The notes beneath the pieces are model-generated. The model worked only from the letters and a program-made list of their open reading frames with translations. It ran no database searches and was not told the DNA's origin. A program made the translations under genes and the position numbers. From Celeribacter baekdonensis (GTDB lineage Bacteria > Pseudomonadota > Alphaproteobacteria > Rhodobacterales > Rhodobacteraceae): a stretch of 64,000 nt of DNA. The stretch is taken from assembly GCF_003047105.1 (NCBI RefSeq), contig NZ_CP028475.1, positions 1,860,001 through 1,924,000 of the forward strand, given 5' to 3'. The stretch's first letter is position 1; every line of letters starts with the position of its first letter. This document shows positions 37,841 to 47,343 of the stretch, piece by piece.

Positions 37841-38554
37841 TTAGATCGCGTAACGCGCCTCTTGTCGTTGCCGTTGTGGCTGCGCGCGCAGCCATTCGGC
37901 GTCCAAATGATCTTCATCCATCATCGCATCCACCAACATCTGCGCCACGGCAATGGACAAAACCTCATAGCCACCCGCATCGTCAGTCTCATCCAACAAT
38001 CCCAAAATCGTGGTGTGATGGTCTGCCGGGCAATGAAACAGTGCGCCAACATTGGCAAAAACCAACTGCTCCGTTTCAAAATGCAGCACAACCACTTCAA
38101 TCGGCCTGTGCGGGTTGCGGCGTTCAACGCCCTTATAGCCCTCCAAGGCCAACGCCGGGATCAAAACAAACGGATCGTCAAACATCGCCTCACCCAGATC
38201 GGATTCAACCATCACCGATTGCTCCGGCAAAAGCGTCATCGCCGCCTCATTGCCCAAGACACCCGCAGGCACAAACAGCGGCCAATGACACTTTGGGGTG
38301 GTGCCATGATTGGCAAAGCTCCAGGAGTGCGAAATGCGACACAGGGGTTGCAGGCCCGCATCAAAGGTCAGGACTTGATCGCCTTGCTGCAGCGCCTCAA
38401 CATTGCGCCACCCGTGTTGTGTGGCCACTTGTGTGCCTGCCACCAAACCAGAGGACAAAAGATCCGTCCCATGAAATGCGCCATCCCACGCCCCCGAACG
38501 TCCGTGGGCATCGCGAACAAAGCTCTTTTGAAACATCTGTCCCAGCATTTTCAT
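37841..38554 (-). CDS. Hint (hedgehog/intein-like) domain protein
   Basis: 237 residues from the ATG at 38554. The Hint-type opening GLVAGTQVATQHGWRNVEAL is followed by QQGDQVLTFD, and the later VGALFHCPADHH resembles the end of the fold. Hint domains usually self-cleave at a Cys or Ser, and here the first residue of the fold is not a clear Cys (LSSGLVAGTQV), so it may not splice. Roseobacters carry many such stand-alone Hint proteins of unknown role. Confidence 0.75.
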   Translation of the reverse strand: MKMLGQMFQKSFVRDAHGRSGAWDGAFHGTDLLSSGLVAGTQVATQHGWRNVEALQQGDQVLTFDAGLQPLCRISHSWSFANHGTTPKCHWPLFVPAGVLGNEAAMTLLPEQSVMVESDLGEAMFDDPFVLIPALALEGYKGVERRNPHRPIEVVVLHFETEQLVFANVGALFHCPADHHTTILGLLDETDDAGGYEVLSIAVAQMLVDAMMDEDHLDAEWLRAQPQRQRQEARYAI

Positions 38555-38904
38555 GGCGTCATCCCCTTGTCTTGGAGCCTCTTTATTGGGTGGCAGCCCG
38601 AGGTCTCCGTTGGCAGTGAAGAGAGAAAGCCTGCGGGGTGCGGTCACAGTTCGGCCTGTTTGGGACACAAATGAGGCATAATCCCGACACACGCATAAAT
38701 CTGCGTGATTTGCGTAAATTGTTCACGGTTTTGATAACAGTTTCTTAAGTTTTTTGTCCGGGCCACGCGATGACCCAAGCAGTCTTGGCCCTTGCGCAGC
38801 TTTCCCCAGAAAAAAGCATTTAAAATTTAAGACGATTCGACCACGATGTCCGGCCTATTCCGTCGCAGGGTCCCCCATCGGCGCACCAAAGCGTCCAACT
38901 CCAG
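38555..38904. other. 350-base intergenic region
   Basis: Lies between the Hint gene (start 38554) and the end of the sulfotransferase gene, both minus strand. I see no gene, RNA or clear hairpin. An AT-rich stretch (about 38,690-38,755) is the likely Hint-gene promoter region. Confidence 0.5.
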
Positions 38905-39570
38905 TCACATTTGCGACGCAGAGGGCGCGAACTCATAGCCAAATCGGGCAATATCTTCGGATGCTATCCGAGCCACGGTCTGCGCATCCTCATCCGAATA
39001 AAACCCGCGAAAATCGCGCGACCGCATCGAGGCATTCGCCCGCTCAATCGGAGAAAGGTCAAACCCAAGATGGGCCCAAAGTGGCGCAAGATCCGCCTCC
39101 AATGCCTCAAGCCTGGCATATAGCACAGCCCGTTCACCCCCCGCCCCATCGGTCATATAGGACCGGTACGGCACAGACAGAGCACGCAGCGTTTCGGGCG
39201 CATTCAGAAACGTCGTGAAATCGGACGCCTTTGCCAAACGCACCGCCGGATGATCCCACTGTTGCGTACGAAGCCAATGGTAATAGGACACGATCCGGTC
39301 CCAAGGATTCCGCACCAGCGTAAAAATGAAATAGTCGCCCAACGCCTCGCGCGCCACGATACCCTCGATATCCGCAAGTTGGGAATGTTTCCACAATCGC
39401 CCCTGCGCCGACAGCGATTTGACCCGAGCCCGTCGTTTGAGAGCCTTTGGCGTGTCCCCGATCAGAATATCATCCGCCATCGCACGCGTCTCCAACGCCA
39501 GCGACAGCGCCGTGCCCCCGGTTTTGGGAATATGGACAAAGATATACTTTCGGCCAGATGAGATAATCAT
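38905..39570 (-). CDS. Sulfotransferase family 2 domain protein
   Basis: 221 residues with the PAPS-binding P-loop-like motif KYIFVHIPKTGGTALSLALE at the N-terminus (5'-phosphosulfate loop) and the 3'-phosphate-binding segment LVRNPWDRIVSYYHWLRT. Probably a carbohydrate or surface-polymer sulfotransferase. The acceptor cannot be inferred because no polysaccharide cluster is nearby. Confidence 0.87.
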   Translation of the reverse strand: MIISSGRKYIFVHIPKTGGTALSLALETRAMADDILIGDTPKALKRRARVKSLSAQGRLWKHSQLADIEGIVAREALGDYFIFTLVRNPWDRIVSYYHWLRTQQWDHPAVRLAKASDFTTFLNAPETLRALSVPYRSYMTDGAGGERAVLYARLEALEADLAPLWAHLGFDLSPIERANASMRSRDFRGFYSDEDAQTVARIASEDIARFGYEFAPSASQM

Positions 39571-39742
39571 AGCGCCACTTTATACGGTTTTTGGCATTTC
39601 TGAATCCCGAAATGCGCAAATCCCCCCGGAGCCGCACAAAAGCTATGGTGGTTTTGCATCCCACCTGGGCCGGAGTGATTGTCGCCCCCAACAAACCGCG
39701 ATAGATTGCCACCAAGAGATATAATGAAAGAGCAGCTCGCGC

Positions 39743-40761
39743 ATGATCGCGCTCACCGAATTCGACCGGCTCGAAGCCAGCGCCCTGTGGCGACCCGAGG
39801 GAGACACCCAGCGGGTTGAGGTGATTGTGTCTGTCGGCGAGGCAACGCTGACCTTGTCAGACATCAAAGGCCGCGTCTTGACCCATTGGTCTTTGCCTGC
39901 GGTCATTCGGGTCTCGCCCCCGGCGAACGCCCTGTCACCTTTGCCCCCGCACCTGACACCGATGAACAGGTCGAAATCGACGATGAACTGATGATCGAGG
40001 CCATCGGGCGGATCCACCGCGCTATAGATCGCGCCCGCCCGCATCCGGGCCGCCTGCGCGGCGCGATCTATGCCGGCGTTGCTCTGGCCGCCGTCGGGCT
40101 GGCGCTATTTTGGCTTCCCGGCGCGCTCATCCGTCAAACCGTGTCTATCGTGCCAACTGTAACCCGAGCCGAGATTGGTGCTGGGCTATTGGACCGCATC
40201 CGCCGCCTCTCCGGCGCGCCCTGCGATACCGTCCATGGTGCGCGCGCGCTTGAGCGACTGAAGACCCGGCTGTTCCCCAAGGGCGGTGGACAAATTGTGG
40301 TGGTAACCAGTGGCGTTGCCGTGTCTCAACACCTGCCCGGCGGCATCCTGCTGTTGAACCGTGCCCTGGTCGAGGATCACGAAAACCCGGATGTTGTGGC
40401 CGGTTATGTGCTTGCAGAACTCGAACGCGCCGCCGAAGAAGATCCGCTTGAACGTCTCTTGCATGAGGCCGGATTGATGGCCTCAATCCGGCTTTTGACC
40501 CGAGGACACCTGTCGGAAGAGGTGCTTGACGCCCATGCCGAAAGCCTGTTGACCGCGCCCATGACGGACCCTGACATGGAACCGCTCATCGCGCAATTCG
40601 CCCGGACCCAAGTGCACAGCGCGCCCTATGCCTATGCGCTCGACATCACTGGCGAAACCGTGCTGCCGCTGATCGAGGCCGATGGCGTTCAAATCACCGA
40701 GACCCGACCCGTCTTATCCGATGGCGACTGGGTGGCACTGCAAGGGGTCTGTGGAGGTTAA
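39743..40761 (+). pseudogene. Conserved membrane protein of unknown function, frameshifted
   Basis: The first frame (start 39743, MIALTEFDRLEASALWRPEG) is followed after a shift at the C run 39917-39921 by PGERPVTFAPAPDTDEQVEI and a membrane helix (AIYAGVALAAVGLALFWLPG). The C-terminal half may be protease-like: GGILLLNRALVEDHENPDVV recalls M48 peptidase spacing but lacks a clear HExxH. Adding one C gives a continuous 339-residue protein, a layout I recall in other Rhodobacteraceae. Confidence 0.75.
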
Positions 40762-40822
40762 CCGACTGTCACAAAGGGTTAATTTCCTGTCACATAAGTC
40801 GTTAACAGCGTGTCACAAAAGA

Positions 40823-40860
40823 AAACCCCCGCCAAATGCGAGGGTTTCTTTTTATTTTTA
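40823..40860. terminator. Bidirectional rho-independent terminator
   Basis: AAACCCCCGC / GCGAGGGTTT stem with a CAAAT loop, followed by TTCTTTTTATTTTTA on the plus strand and TTTTCTTTT on the minus strand. It lies between convergent genes ending at 40761 and 40888. Confidence 0.85.
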
Positions 40861-40887
40861 TTATTGTTCTGCCTCGTTAACTCAACG

Positions 40888-42405
40888 CTATTTGCGCGCG
40901 AATGCGTCCCCATAGCCAGCCCCGCGGACTGACGCCAAAGCGGACAGGGTCTGTTCAGGCCGGGCAAACGGTCCGGCCAAAACAATCTTAAGGGGCTTCC
41001 CGTTGCGTGTTAAAATTTGCGACGAAACGGGAAAGCCCATGGACGACAAACGCGCGATTGAGCGTTCGGCATTCTCAGGCACACCAAATGTACCCACTTG
41101 AACGTAACGTAAACCGGGATGTACGGCTTGCGGTTGCGCCGCAATCGTAGGTGTCCGGTTTGGTGCCACAGATTTGGTCGACACGCGGGTCGGCGCGACA
41201 TAGGTCTGCGTCATTGGCGCACGCGCCACTTGTGTCGTGGTTTTGGATTTAAACGGCGATCCGAACAGCCACTCCCAAAATGTCTTTTTGCGCGGCGCAT
41301 ACAGATCATAGGCAGGGGTCGTCTGGGTCCAAACTTGTGCCATTTGAACATCGCCCCGTGCGGTGAGCGGCCCACGATTGGGGTTCAAACGTCCATCCGT
41401 CCATGCCCGTGTATAACCATCCGGCAGTCCGACGGATACAGGCTGCGGCAAAGCGTAGGGATCAAGCCCCGCCGCACGCGCCACCTGAACAGCATTGGAA
41501 TTTTGGGTCGAAAGGCGGGTCGATGCCCGGTTCTGAATATAGGCGGACGGATGCTGAGCTTGCGGACCACAGCGCACGGCATAGCGCCCGCCCGAGTTCA
41601 TATATTGCGCGGCATTGCCACTCAGCCCCGCGCATTGCGTGGCCATCATTTCGGGGGCAGCAGTGGCCATCATCATCGGCGCTTGCACCGCAGCCACATA
41701 GGTTGGTGCCGGGGCCACCATCACCGGGGCTTTCTTCACTGGAATGCGGACCAATGTCGGCTCGGTCAAGGTCCTGCGGCTGCCATCTGCGGTCCGTACC
41801 GTCACACCCGCAGGCAGACGTTTGAGAATATATTCCACTTCGCCCGTGTCGCAGCGCAATTGGCCGCCGGACATGGTTGCCACGCACCCCCGATCCCCAA
41901 CAGCTTTGCCGACCAACCGATCCAACGATGGCAAAGACGGTTTTTGCATGGCTTGCGTCACAGGCATCGCCACTTTCGGCGTCGCCTTGGGCAAGACAGC
42001 GGCCGTCGCCATGGGCACAGGGGCCGTAGGTTTGAGCGACGTTTTAGGGGTGACAGGCTTCGCCGGAGCGACCGCGGCAACTTGGGTTTTTGCAGGGGTC
42101 TCAACCGGATCTGGGATCACGGGCAGCTTATGCGTGGCCGCATCAAACGTCGGCTTAAACCCGCAGAGCACACGGCGATCCCGGCTGACGCGGGGCACCC
42201 ATTGCACCCCATCGCCATATCCGGCGCGCACATAGACACACCCACGGCTGTCGACAAATTGCGTGCCCTTAAAGGCGACCGGCGGGAATTCCGCAGGTTC
42301 ATCCGCCGTAAAAAGCGCATTTGCCTCGGCATCCAAGACACCGAGGCTTGCCCCACCCAACATCGCGATCAGTGCCGCGACGGAAATCGTTCTCAAAGCC
42401 TGCAT
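40888..42405 (-). CDS. SPOR domain-containing periplasmic protein
   Basis: 505 residues from the ATG at 42405. Signal peptide (LRTISVAALIAMLGGASLGV), a long low-complexity Pro/Ala/Thr middle, and a C-terminal SPOR domain (YVQVGTFGVPENAERSIARL to the end), which binds denuded peptidoglycan at the septum. The N-terminal part contains paired cysteines (RGCVYVRAGY and RRVLCGFKP). Probably cell-division or cell-wall associated. Confidence 0.87.
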   Translation of the reverse strand: MQALRTISVAALIAMLGGASLGVLDAEANALFTADEPAEFPPVAFKGTQFVDSRGCVYVRAGYGDGVQWVPRVSRDRRVLCGFKPTFDAATHKLPVIPDPVETPAKTQVAAVAPAKPVTPKTSLKPTAPVPMATAAVLPKATPKVAMPVTQAMQKPSLPSLDRLVGKAVGDRGCVATMSGGQLRCDTGEVEYILKRLPAGVTVRTADGSRRTLTEPTLVRIPVKKAPVMVAPAPTYVAAVQAPMMMATAAPEMMATQCAGLSGNAAQYMNSGGRYAVRCGPQAQHPSAYIQNRASTRLSTQNSNAVQVARAAGLDPYALPQPVSVGLPDGYTRAWTDGRLNPNRGPLTARGDVQMAQVWTQTTPAYDLYAPRKKTFWEWLFGSPFKSKTTTQVARAPMTQTYVAPTRVSTKSVAPNRTPTIAAQPQAVHPGLRYVQVGTFGVPENAERSIARLSSMGFPVSSQILTRNGKPLKIVLAGPFARPEQTLSALASVRGAGYGDAFARK

Positions 42406-42476
42406 TATCTGGCCCCACACAAGATATTGTGCACAGCCTACCCCAGAAGCGATTCGCTGTTAAGGGGGGAAATCGC

Positions 42477-43100
<624 letters not shown>

Positions 43101-43108
<8 letters not shown>

Positions 43109-44093
43109 TGGTTTGCTCCAGTTTTTTAGCAACGGCCTCTCGGGTCGCGTCATCACAAAAGGCTGCCTCAAGCGCAACCCTATTCAATTCCATGAAATCC
43201 TCGGCCTCCCAACCAAAGGTCTCGGACAAACGGTCAAATTCACGTCGCATCGTGGTGTGGAAAAACGGTGGATCGTCGGTGGAAATGGTGACTTTCACGC
43301 CGCGTTTGCGCAGCTCAGCAATCGGATGATCCGACCATTTTGGATAGACACCCAGCACCACATTCGATCCTGGACAGACCTCCAAAACAATGCCTGCCTC
43401 GGCAATCTCATCGACCAGAGCCAAGTCTTCGATCGCGCGCACACCATGACCGATCCGTTCGACTTTGAGATCACGTATGGCATCGCGCACACTGTCCGGC
43501 CCGCCCCATTCGCCCGCATGGGACGTGAGCCGCAGCCCCGCCTCGCGCGCCATGTCAAAAGCGTAGGCAAAATCACCCTGCGCCCCCATCGCCTCATCAC
43601 CGCCCATGCCAAAACCGGTGACAAATCCGCCGACAGTTTCCGCCGCACAAAGCGCCGTTTTCTTGGCCTGATCGGGACCAAAATGGCGCACACAGGTTGG
43701 GATCGCGCGCATCACGATCCCCGCCTCGCGTTCCATCTCATCGGCGGCCTGTTTGATCGCGGCAACATAATCCTGCCACGCCATCACATCGCCACCACCG
43801 CAAAAATCCGGGGCCAGAAAGCTTTCGGTGTAGATCACATTCGAGGCCGCGCTTTGCTCAAGCACGGCGCGGGTCAGGCGGTAGTAATCCTGCGGCGTTT
43901 TCAACACCGATGTCGCCGCCTCATAGACGTTGAGAAAATCCCAAAAGTCTTTGTATTTATAGGCCCCTTTGTCATCAAAAATGCCCGAAAGATCGGTCTT
44001 TTTCTCAGCGGCCAAGCCACGGATAAACGCAGGCGGGGCAGCGCCTTCGAGATGCATGTGCAGCTCAATTTTAGGCAGATCAGAAACGCTCAC
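43101..44093 (-). CDS. add: Adenosine deaminase
   Basis: Deaminates (deoxy)adenosine to (deoxy)inosine. 330 residues. Metal ligands in [13 protein letters not shown], then [12 protein letters not shown] (metal His and catalytic Glu region), [10 protein letters not shown] and [13 protein letters not shown]. Starts with GTG, overlapping the deoB stop (GTGA). Fourth gene in cdd-deoA-deoB-add-upp. Confidence 0.95.
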
Positions 44094-45301
44094 AGAAAAC
44101 TCCTTCCGGGGCCTTGGGCGGCAATACCCAGATGATCGGCAATGGAGACCGCCACATCGGTGAAGGCCACCTTGCCAATGGGTTTCACGCCCAAACCATA
44201 GCCCAAAACCGGCACCCGTTCGCGGGTGTGATCGGTGCCGGGCCAGGTTGGGTCATTGCCGTGATCGGCGGTGAAAATCAAAAGATCGCCCTCACGGGCG
44301 CGCTTATAAAGCCGCGCCATTTGGGCATCGAACCACTCAAGATGACGGGCATAGCCGGAAACATCACGACGGTGACCATAGAGGCTATCGAATTCGACAA
44401 AATTGGCAAAGGCAAACGCCCCGTCAGGGGCCTCGTCCATCACGTCGCACAGATGATCAAACAGCACCGCATCCGTGCCTTTACGGACCTCATCAATGCC
44501 CTGCATCGAAAAAATATCTCCAATCTTTCCAACGGCATAAACCGACCGTCCCGCCGCTTTCGCCCAATCGCACAGCGTTGGTGCAGGTGGGGCAATGGCG
44601 TAGTCATGCCGATTTCCGGTGCGAGAAAACCCGTCCTCAACCGTACCTCGGAAAGGACGCGCTATGACACGGCCGACCTTCATTTTATGTAGGACCGGTG
44701 CGATGTCTTGGCAAAGTTTCAAAAGCCGATCGAGGCCGAAATGCTCTTCGTGAGCGGCGATTTGAAACACGCTGTCAGCGGAGGTGTAGCAAATCGGCCA
44801 CCCGGTCTCGATGTGCTTTGCGCCCCAGTCTTTGATCACCTCGGTGCCTGAGGCATGACAATTGGCCAAAGTACCGCCCGCCCCACAAAGCTCGGCGACC
44901 TGATCCATCAGGTCTTGCGGGAAAGACGGCAGGGTCGGCGGAAAATAATGCCAGTCCCACGGCACCGGCACCCCCGCCAATTCCCAATGACCCGAGGGGG
45001 TGTCTTTCCCCGGCGAGACCTCTGCGGCAACGCCATATAGCCCCTCTGGCATGGAGGTCAGACCCGGCGCAGGATCGGAACTGGCGTGCCCCATCGCGGC
45101 CCCCAAACCAAGCGCATCCAAATGCGGGATGTGCAGCGGACCGGAGCGCCCCTCCTCGGCGCGCCCCTCGGCACAGGCCTGCGCGATATGGGCGATGGTG
45201 TTGGCACCTTCATCCGGTAAATCTCCGTTAAAAAACGCATCCGCATCCGGCGCCCCGCCAAGGCCCACGGAGTCCATCACAATTAAAAATGCACGTGTCA
45301 T
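44090..45301 (-). CDS. deoB: Phosphopentomutase
   Basis: Interconverts (deoxy)ribose 1- and 5-phosphate. 403 residues of the alkaline-phosphatase-like fold. Metal-binding segments include VMDSVGLGGAPDAD at the N-terminus and FTADHGNDPTWPGTDHTRER near the C-terminus. PSGHWELAGVP is a family signature. Overlaps deoA by four bases (ATGA). Confidence 0.97.
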   Translation of the reverse strand: MTRAFLIVMDSVGLGGAPDADAFFNGDLPDEGANTIAHIAQACAEGRAEEGRSGPLHIPHLDALGLGAAMGHASSDPAPGLTSMPEGLYGVAAEVSPGKDTPSGHWELAGVPVPWDWHYFPPTLPSFPQDLMDQVAELCGAGGTLANCHASGTEVIKDWGAKHIETGWPICYTSADSVFQIAAHEEHFGLDRLLKLCQDIAPVLHKMKVGRVIARPFRGTVEDGFSRTGNRHDYAIAPPAPTLCDWAKAAGRSVYAVGKIGDIFSMQGIDEVRKGTDAVLFDHLCDVMDEAPDGAFAFANFVEFDSLYGHRRDVSGYARHLEWFDAQMARLYKRAREGDLLIFTADHGNDPTWPGTDHTRERVPVLGYGLGVKPIGKVAFTDVAVSIADHLGIAAQGPGRSFL

Positions 45302-46617
45302 ACTGTTACCTTCTCGTAAACCAATGGCGGCTCATCAGGCACCTCGTCCGTGATCGGGATCGCGGCGCGAATGGCGGCTTCGGCCCGGTCGGCGTCCTGC
45401 GGGGTACGCGCATGAATCGTCGCAATCAAAGCGTCCTCAACCATCTCATCGCCGATCATACAGCAATTGGAAATGCCGACAGCCGGGTCGATTTTTTCGC
45501 CCCCCTGAAGGCGTCCACCGCCCAAATGCACCACAGCCATACCCAAGGCGTGACCATCCATGACCCCCACAAAGCCGGGCGTCAAAGCCTGCACATCCCG
45601 CACAATCGGCGCCGACGGCAAGCGGTCCCGCCAATGATCGACAAAATCCGCTGGGCCGCCCAATTCGGTGATCATGCGACCAAACCGTTCGGCGGCGGAC
45701 CCATCGGTCAGCGTGCCGCGAACCGCCCAAGTGGCTTGATCCACGTCATCGGACAATCCCGCCAGAACCAACAATTCCCCACCCAGCGCACAGGTGACAT
45801 CACACAGGATATTGTCCACCTCGCCCGAGGTCAGCGCCTCCATCACCGTCATCAGTTCCAATGCATTGCCCATCTCCGGGCAAAGCGGTTGGTTCATATC
45901 GGTGATCAGCGCGGAGGTTTTGCACCCAGCCCCGTTGGCCGTGGTCACAAGACTTTGCGCCAAAGCACGCGCATCCTCTGGGGTTTTCATAAAGGCGCCG
46001 GAACCGCATTTGACATCCAATACCAAGGCATCCAATCCGGCGGCGAGTTTTTTCGACAGGATCGAAGCGGTGATCAAATCAATGCTCTCGACCGTGCCGG
46101 TGACATCGCGAATGGCATAGAGCCGTTTGTCAGCAGGAGCGATCGACCCGGTGGCAGAGACGACCGCGCAGCCGACCCGTTCGACGATCTGATGAAACCG
46201 CGCCTCGGAAACTTCGGTTTTGAGGCCCGGAATGGCTTCGAGCTTGTCCAATGTGCCGCCAGTGTGGCCAAGGCCCCGGCCCGACACCATCGGCACATAG
46301 GCCCCCAAAGCGGCCAAGGCGGGAGCGAGCAGCAAGGAAACGCAATCGCCGACACCCCCGGTCGAATGTTTGTCAATCGCAGGCGCAGGCAAATCCCACC
46401 GCATCACCTCACCACTGTCACGCATTGCAAGCGTCAAAGCGACCCGTTCGGGATCAGACATGCCGTTCAAAAGCGCGGCCATGGCAAAGGCCCCAGCCTG
46501 CGCATCGGTGACCGCACCTGAGGCCAGGCCTTGGGCGAACCAAGCCAGCTCGTCTTGGGTCAGATCTCTCTTGTCCCGCAGCTTTTCGATCACCAGACGC
46601 GCGTCCATCGGCCTCAT
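45298..46617 (-). CDS. deoA: Thymidine phosphorylase
   Basis: Phosphorolyses thymidine and deoxyuridine. 439 residues. Phosphate and nucleoside motifs DKHSTGGVGDCVSLLLAP and VLDVKCGSGAFMKTPEDA are intact, with the typical VVTRWP-free C-terminal beta domain ending VYEKVTV. Overlaps cdd by four bases. An internal ATG three codons later is a possible alternative start. Confidence 0.97.
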   Translation of the reverse strand: MRPMDARLVIEKLRDKRDLTQDELAWFAQGLASGAVTDAQAGAFAMAALLNGMSDPERVALTLAMRDSGEVMRWDLPAPAIDKHSTGGVGDCVSLLLAPALAALGAYVPMVSGRGLGHTGGTLDKLEAIPGLKTEVSEARFHQIVERVGCAVVSATGSIAPADKRLYAIRDVTGTVESIDLITASILSKKLAAGLDALVLDVKCGSGAFMKTPEDARALAQSLVTTANGAGCKTSALITDMNQPLCPEMGNALELMTVMEALTSGEVDNILCDVTCALGGELLVLAGLSDDVDQATWAVRGTLTDGSAAERFGRMITELGGPADFVDHWRDRLPSAPIVRDVQALTPGFVGVMDGHALGMAVVHLGGGRLQGGEKIDPAVGISNCCMIGDEMVEDALIATIHARTPQDADRAEAAIRAAIPITDEVPDEPPLVYEKVTV

Positions 46618-47000
46618 TCCATATAATCGGGGGTAAACGCACCGGGCAAAAGTTGCTCGACGGTCATGGTCAACACTTTGCCGGACATCGACCCCATGGT
46701 GACCTTGACCGACGGATCGGCAAATTCACGCAGCTTTTGACGACAGCCACCGCAGGGCGGCGTGGGCTCTTGGCTTGAGCCGATCACGGCGACCTCTGTG
46801 ATCACAGTGTCGCCGCCCGCGATCATCGCGGCGATGGCTCCGGCTTCGGCACAGGTGCCCTCAGGATACGCAGCGTTTTCGACATTCACGCCGGTGAACA
46901 CCGCGCCCGATGGCGTGCGGATCGCCGCGCCGACTTTAAAGTTGGAATAAGGCGCATAGGCCATTTCGCGGATTTTGGTGGCATCTTCGAGCAGGGTCAT
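46614..47000 (-). CDS. cdd: Cytidine deaminase
   Basis: Deaminates cytidine/deoxycytidine. 128 residues from the ATG at 47000. Zinc and catalytic motifs GTCAEAGAIAAM (Cys and catalytic Glu) and PTPPCGGCRQKLREF (two Cys). Homotetrameric short-form family. First gene of the operon; the 343-base gap upstream separates it from divergent maeB. Confidence 0.96.
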   Translation of the reverse strand: MTLLEDATKIREMAYAPYSNFKVGAAIRTPSGAVFTGVNVENAAYPEGTCAEAGAIAAMIAGGDTVITEVAVIGSSQEPTPPCGGCRQKLREFADPSVKVTMGSMSGKVLTMTVEQLLPGAFTPDYME

Positions 47001-47343
47001 TGCAAAACGGGACCTTATTTGGCGATATTTGGTGACATTTTTTAAAGCTTGGTCAAGATTGCGCGGGCGCGTGCTAAGATGCAAGTGGGATGCGGCGGAT
47101 GCAGACGCGGATCATGCAATTTGCCCTCGGTCTGCGGAAAAGCGCCGCAAGGAGCGTCATGTTTGCGCTAACGTCACCAATCTTTGCACTTAGGCGCTCA
47201 AACACCTCTTGCGTGAAGCCCTGCGCCGGGCGTAGACGCTGAGCAACAGCACGACATGACGTAGGGTCGCAATATTTAGTTTAGCACTAAACTAAATCAA
47301 AACCCAAAACGCCGAACCAGACGATAAAGACGCAGGAAGGGAA
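47001..47343. other. Divergent promoter region of cdd and maeB
   Basis: No gene found. It holds promoters for the nucleoside operon (left) and maeB (right), and a perfect 24-base palindrome at 47274-47297 close to maeB. Confidence 0.6.
47274..47297. promoter_or_regulatory. Perfect 24-base palindrome upstream of maeB (candidate operator)
   Basis: Half-site ATTTAGTTTAG, 2-base spacer CA, then the exact complement, 46 bases before the maeB start. The AT-rich, GNT-phased form suggests a MarR/LysR or GntR type repressor. I do not know the cognate regulator. With T-rich flanks on neither side it is not a terminator. Confidence 0.65.

Noticed and set aside
45289..46521. A 410-codon plus-strand frame over deoA
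   Set aside because: Shadow of deoA.
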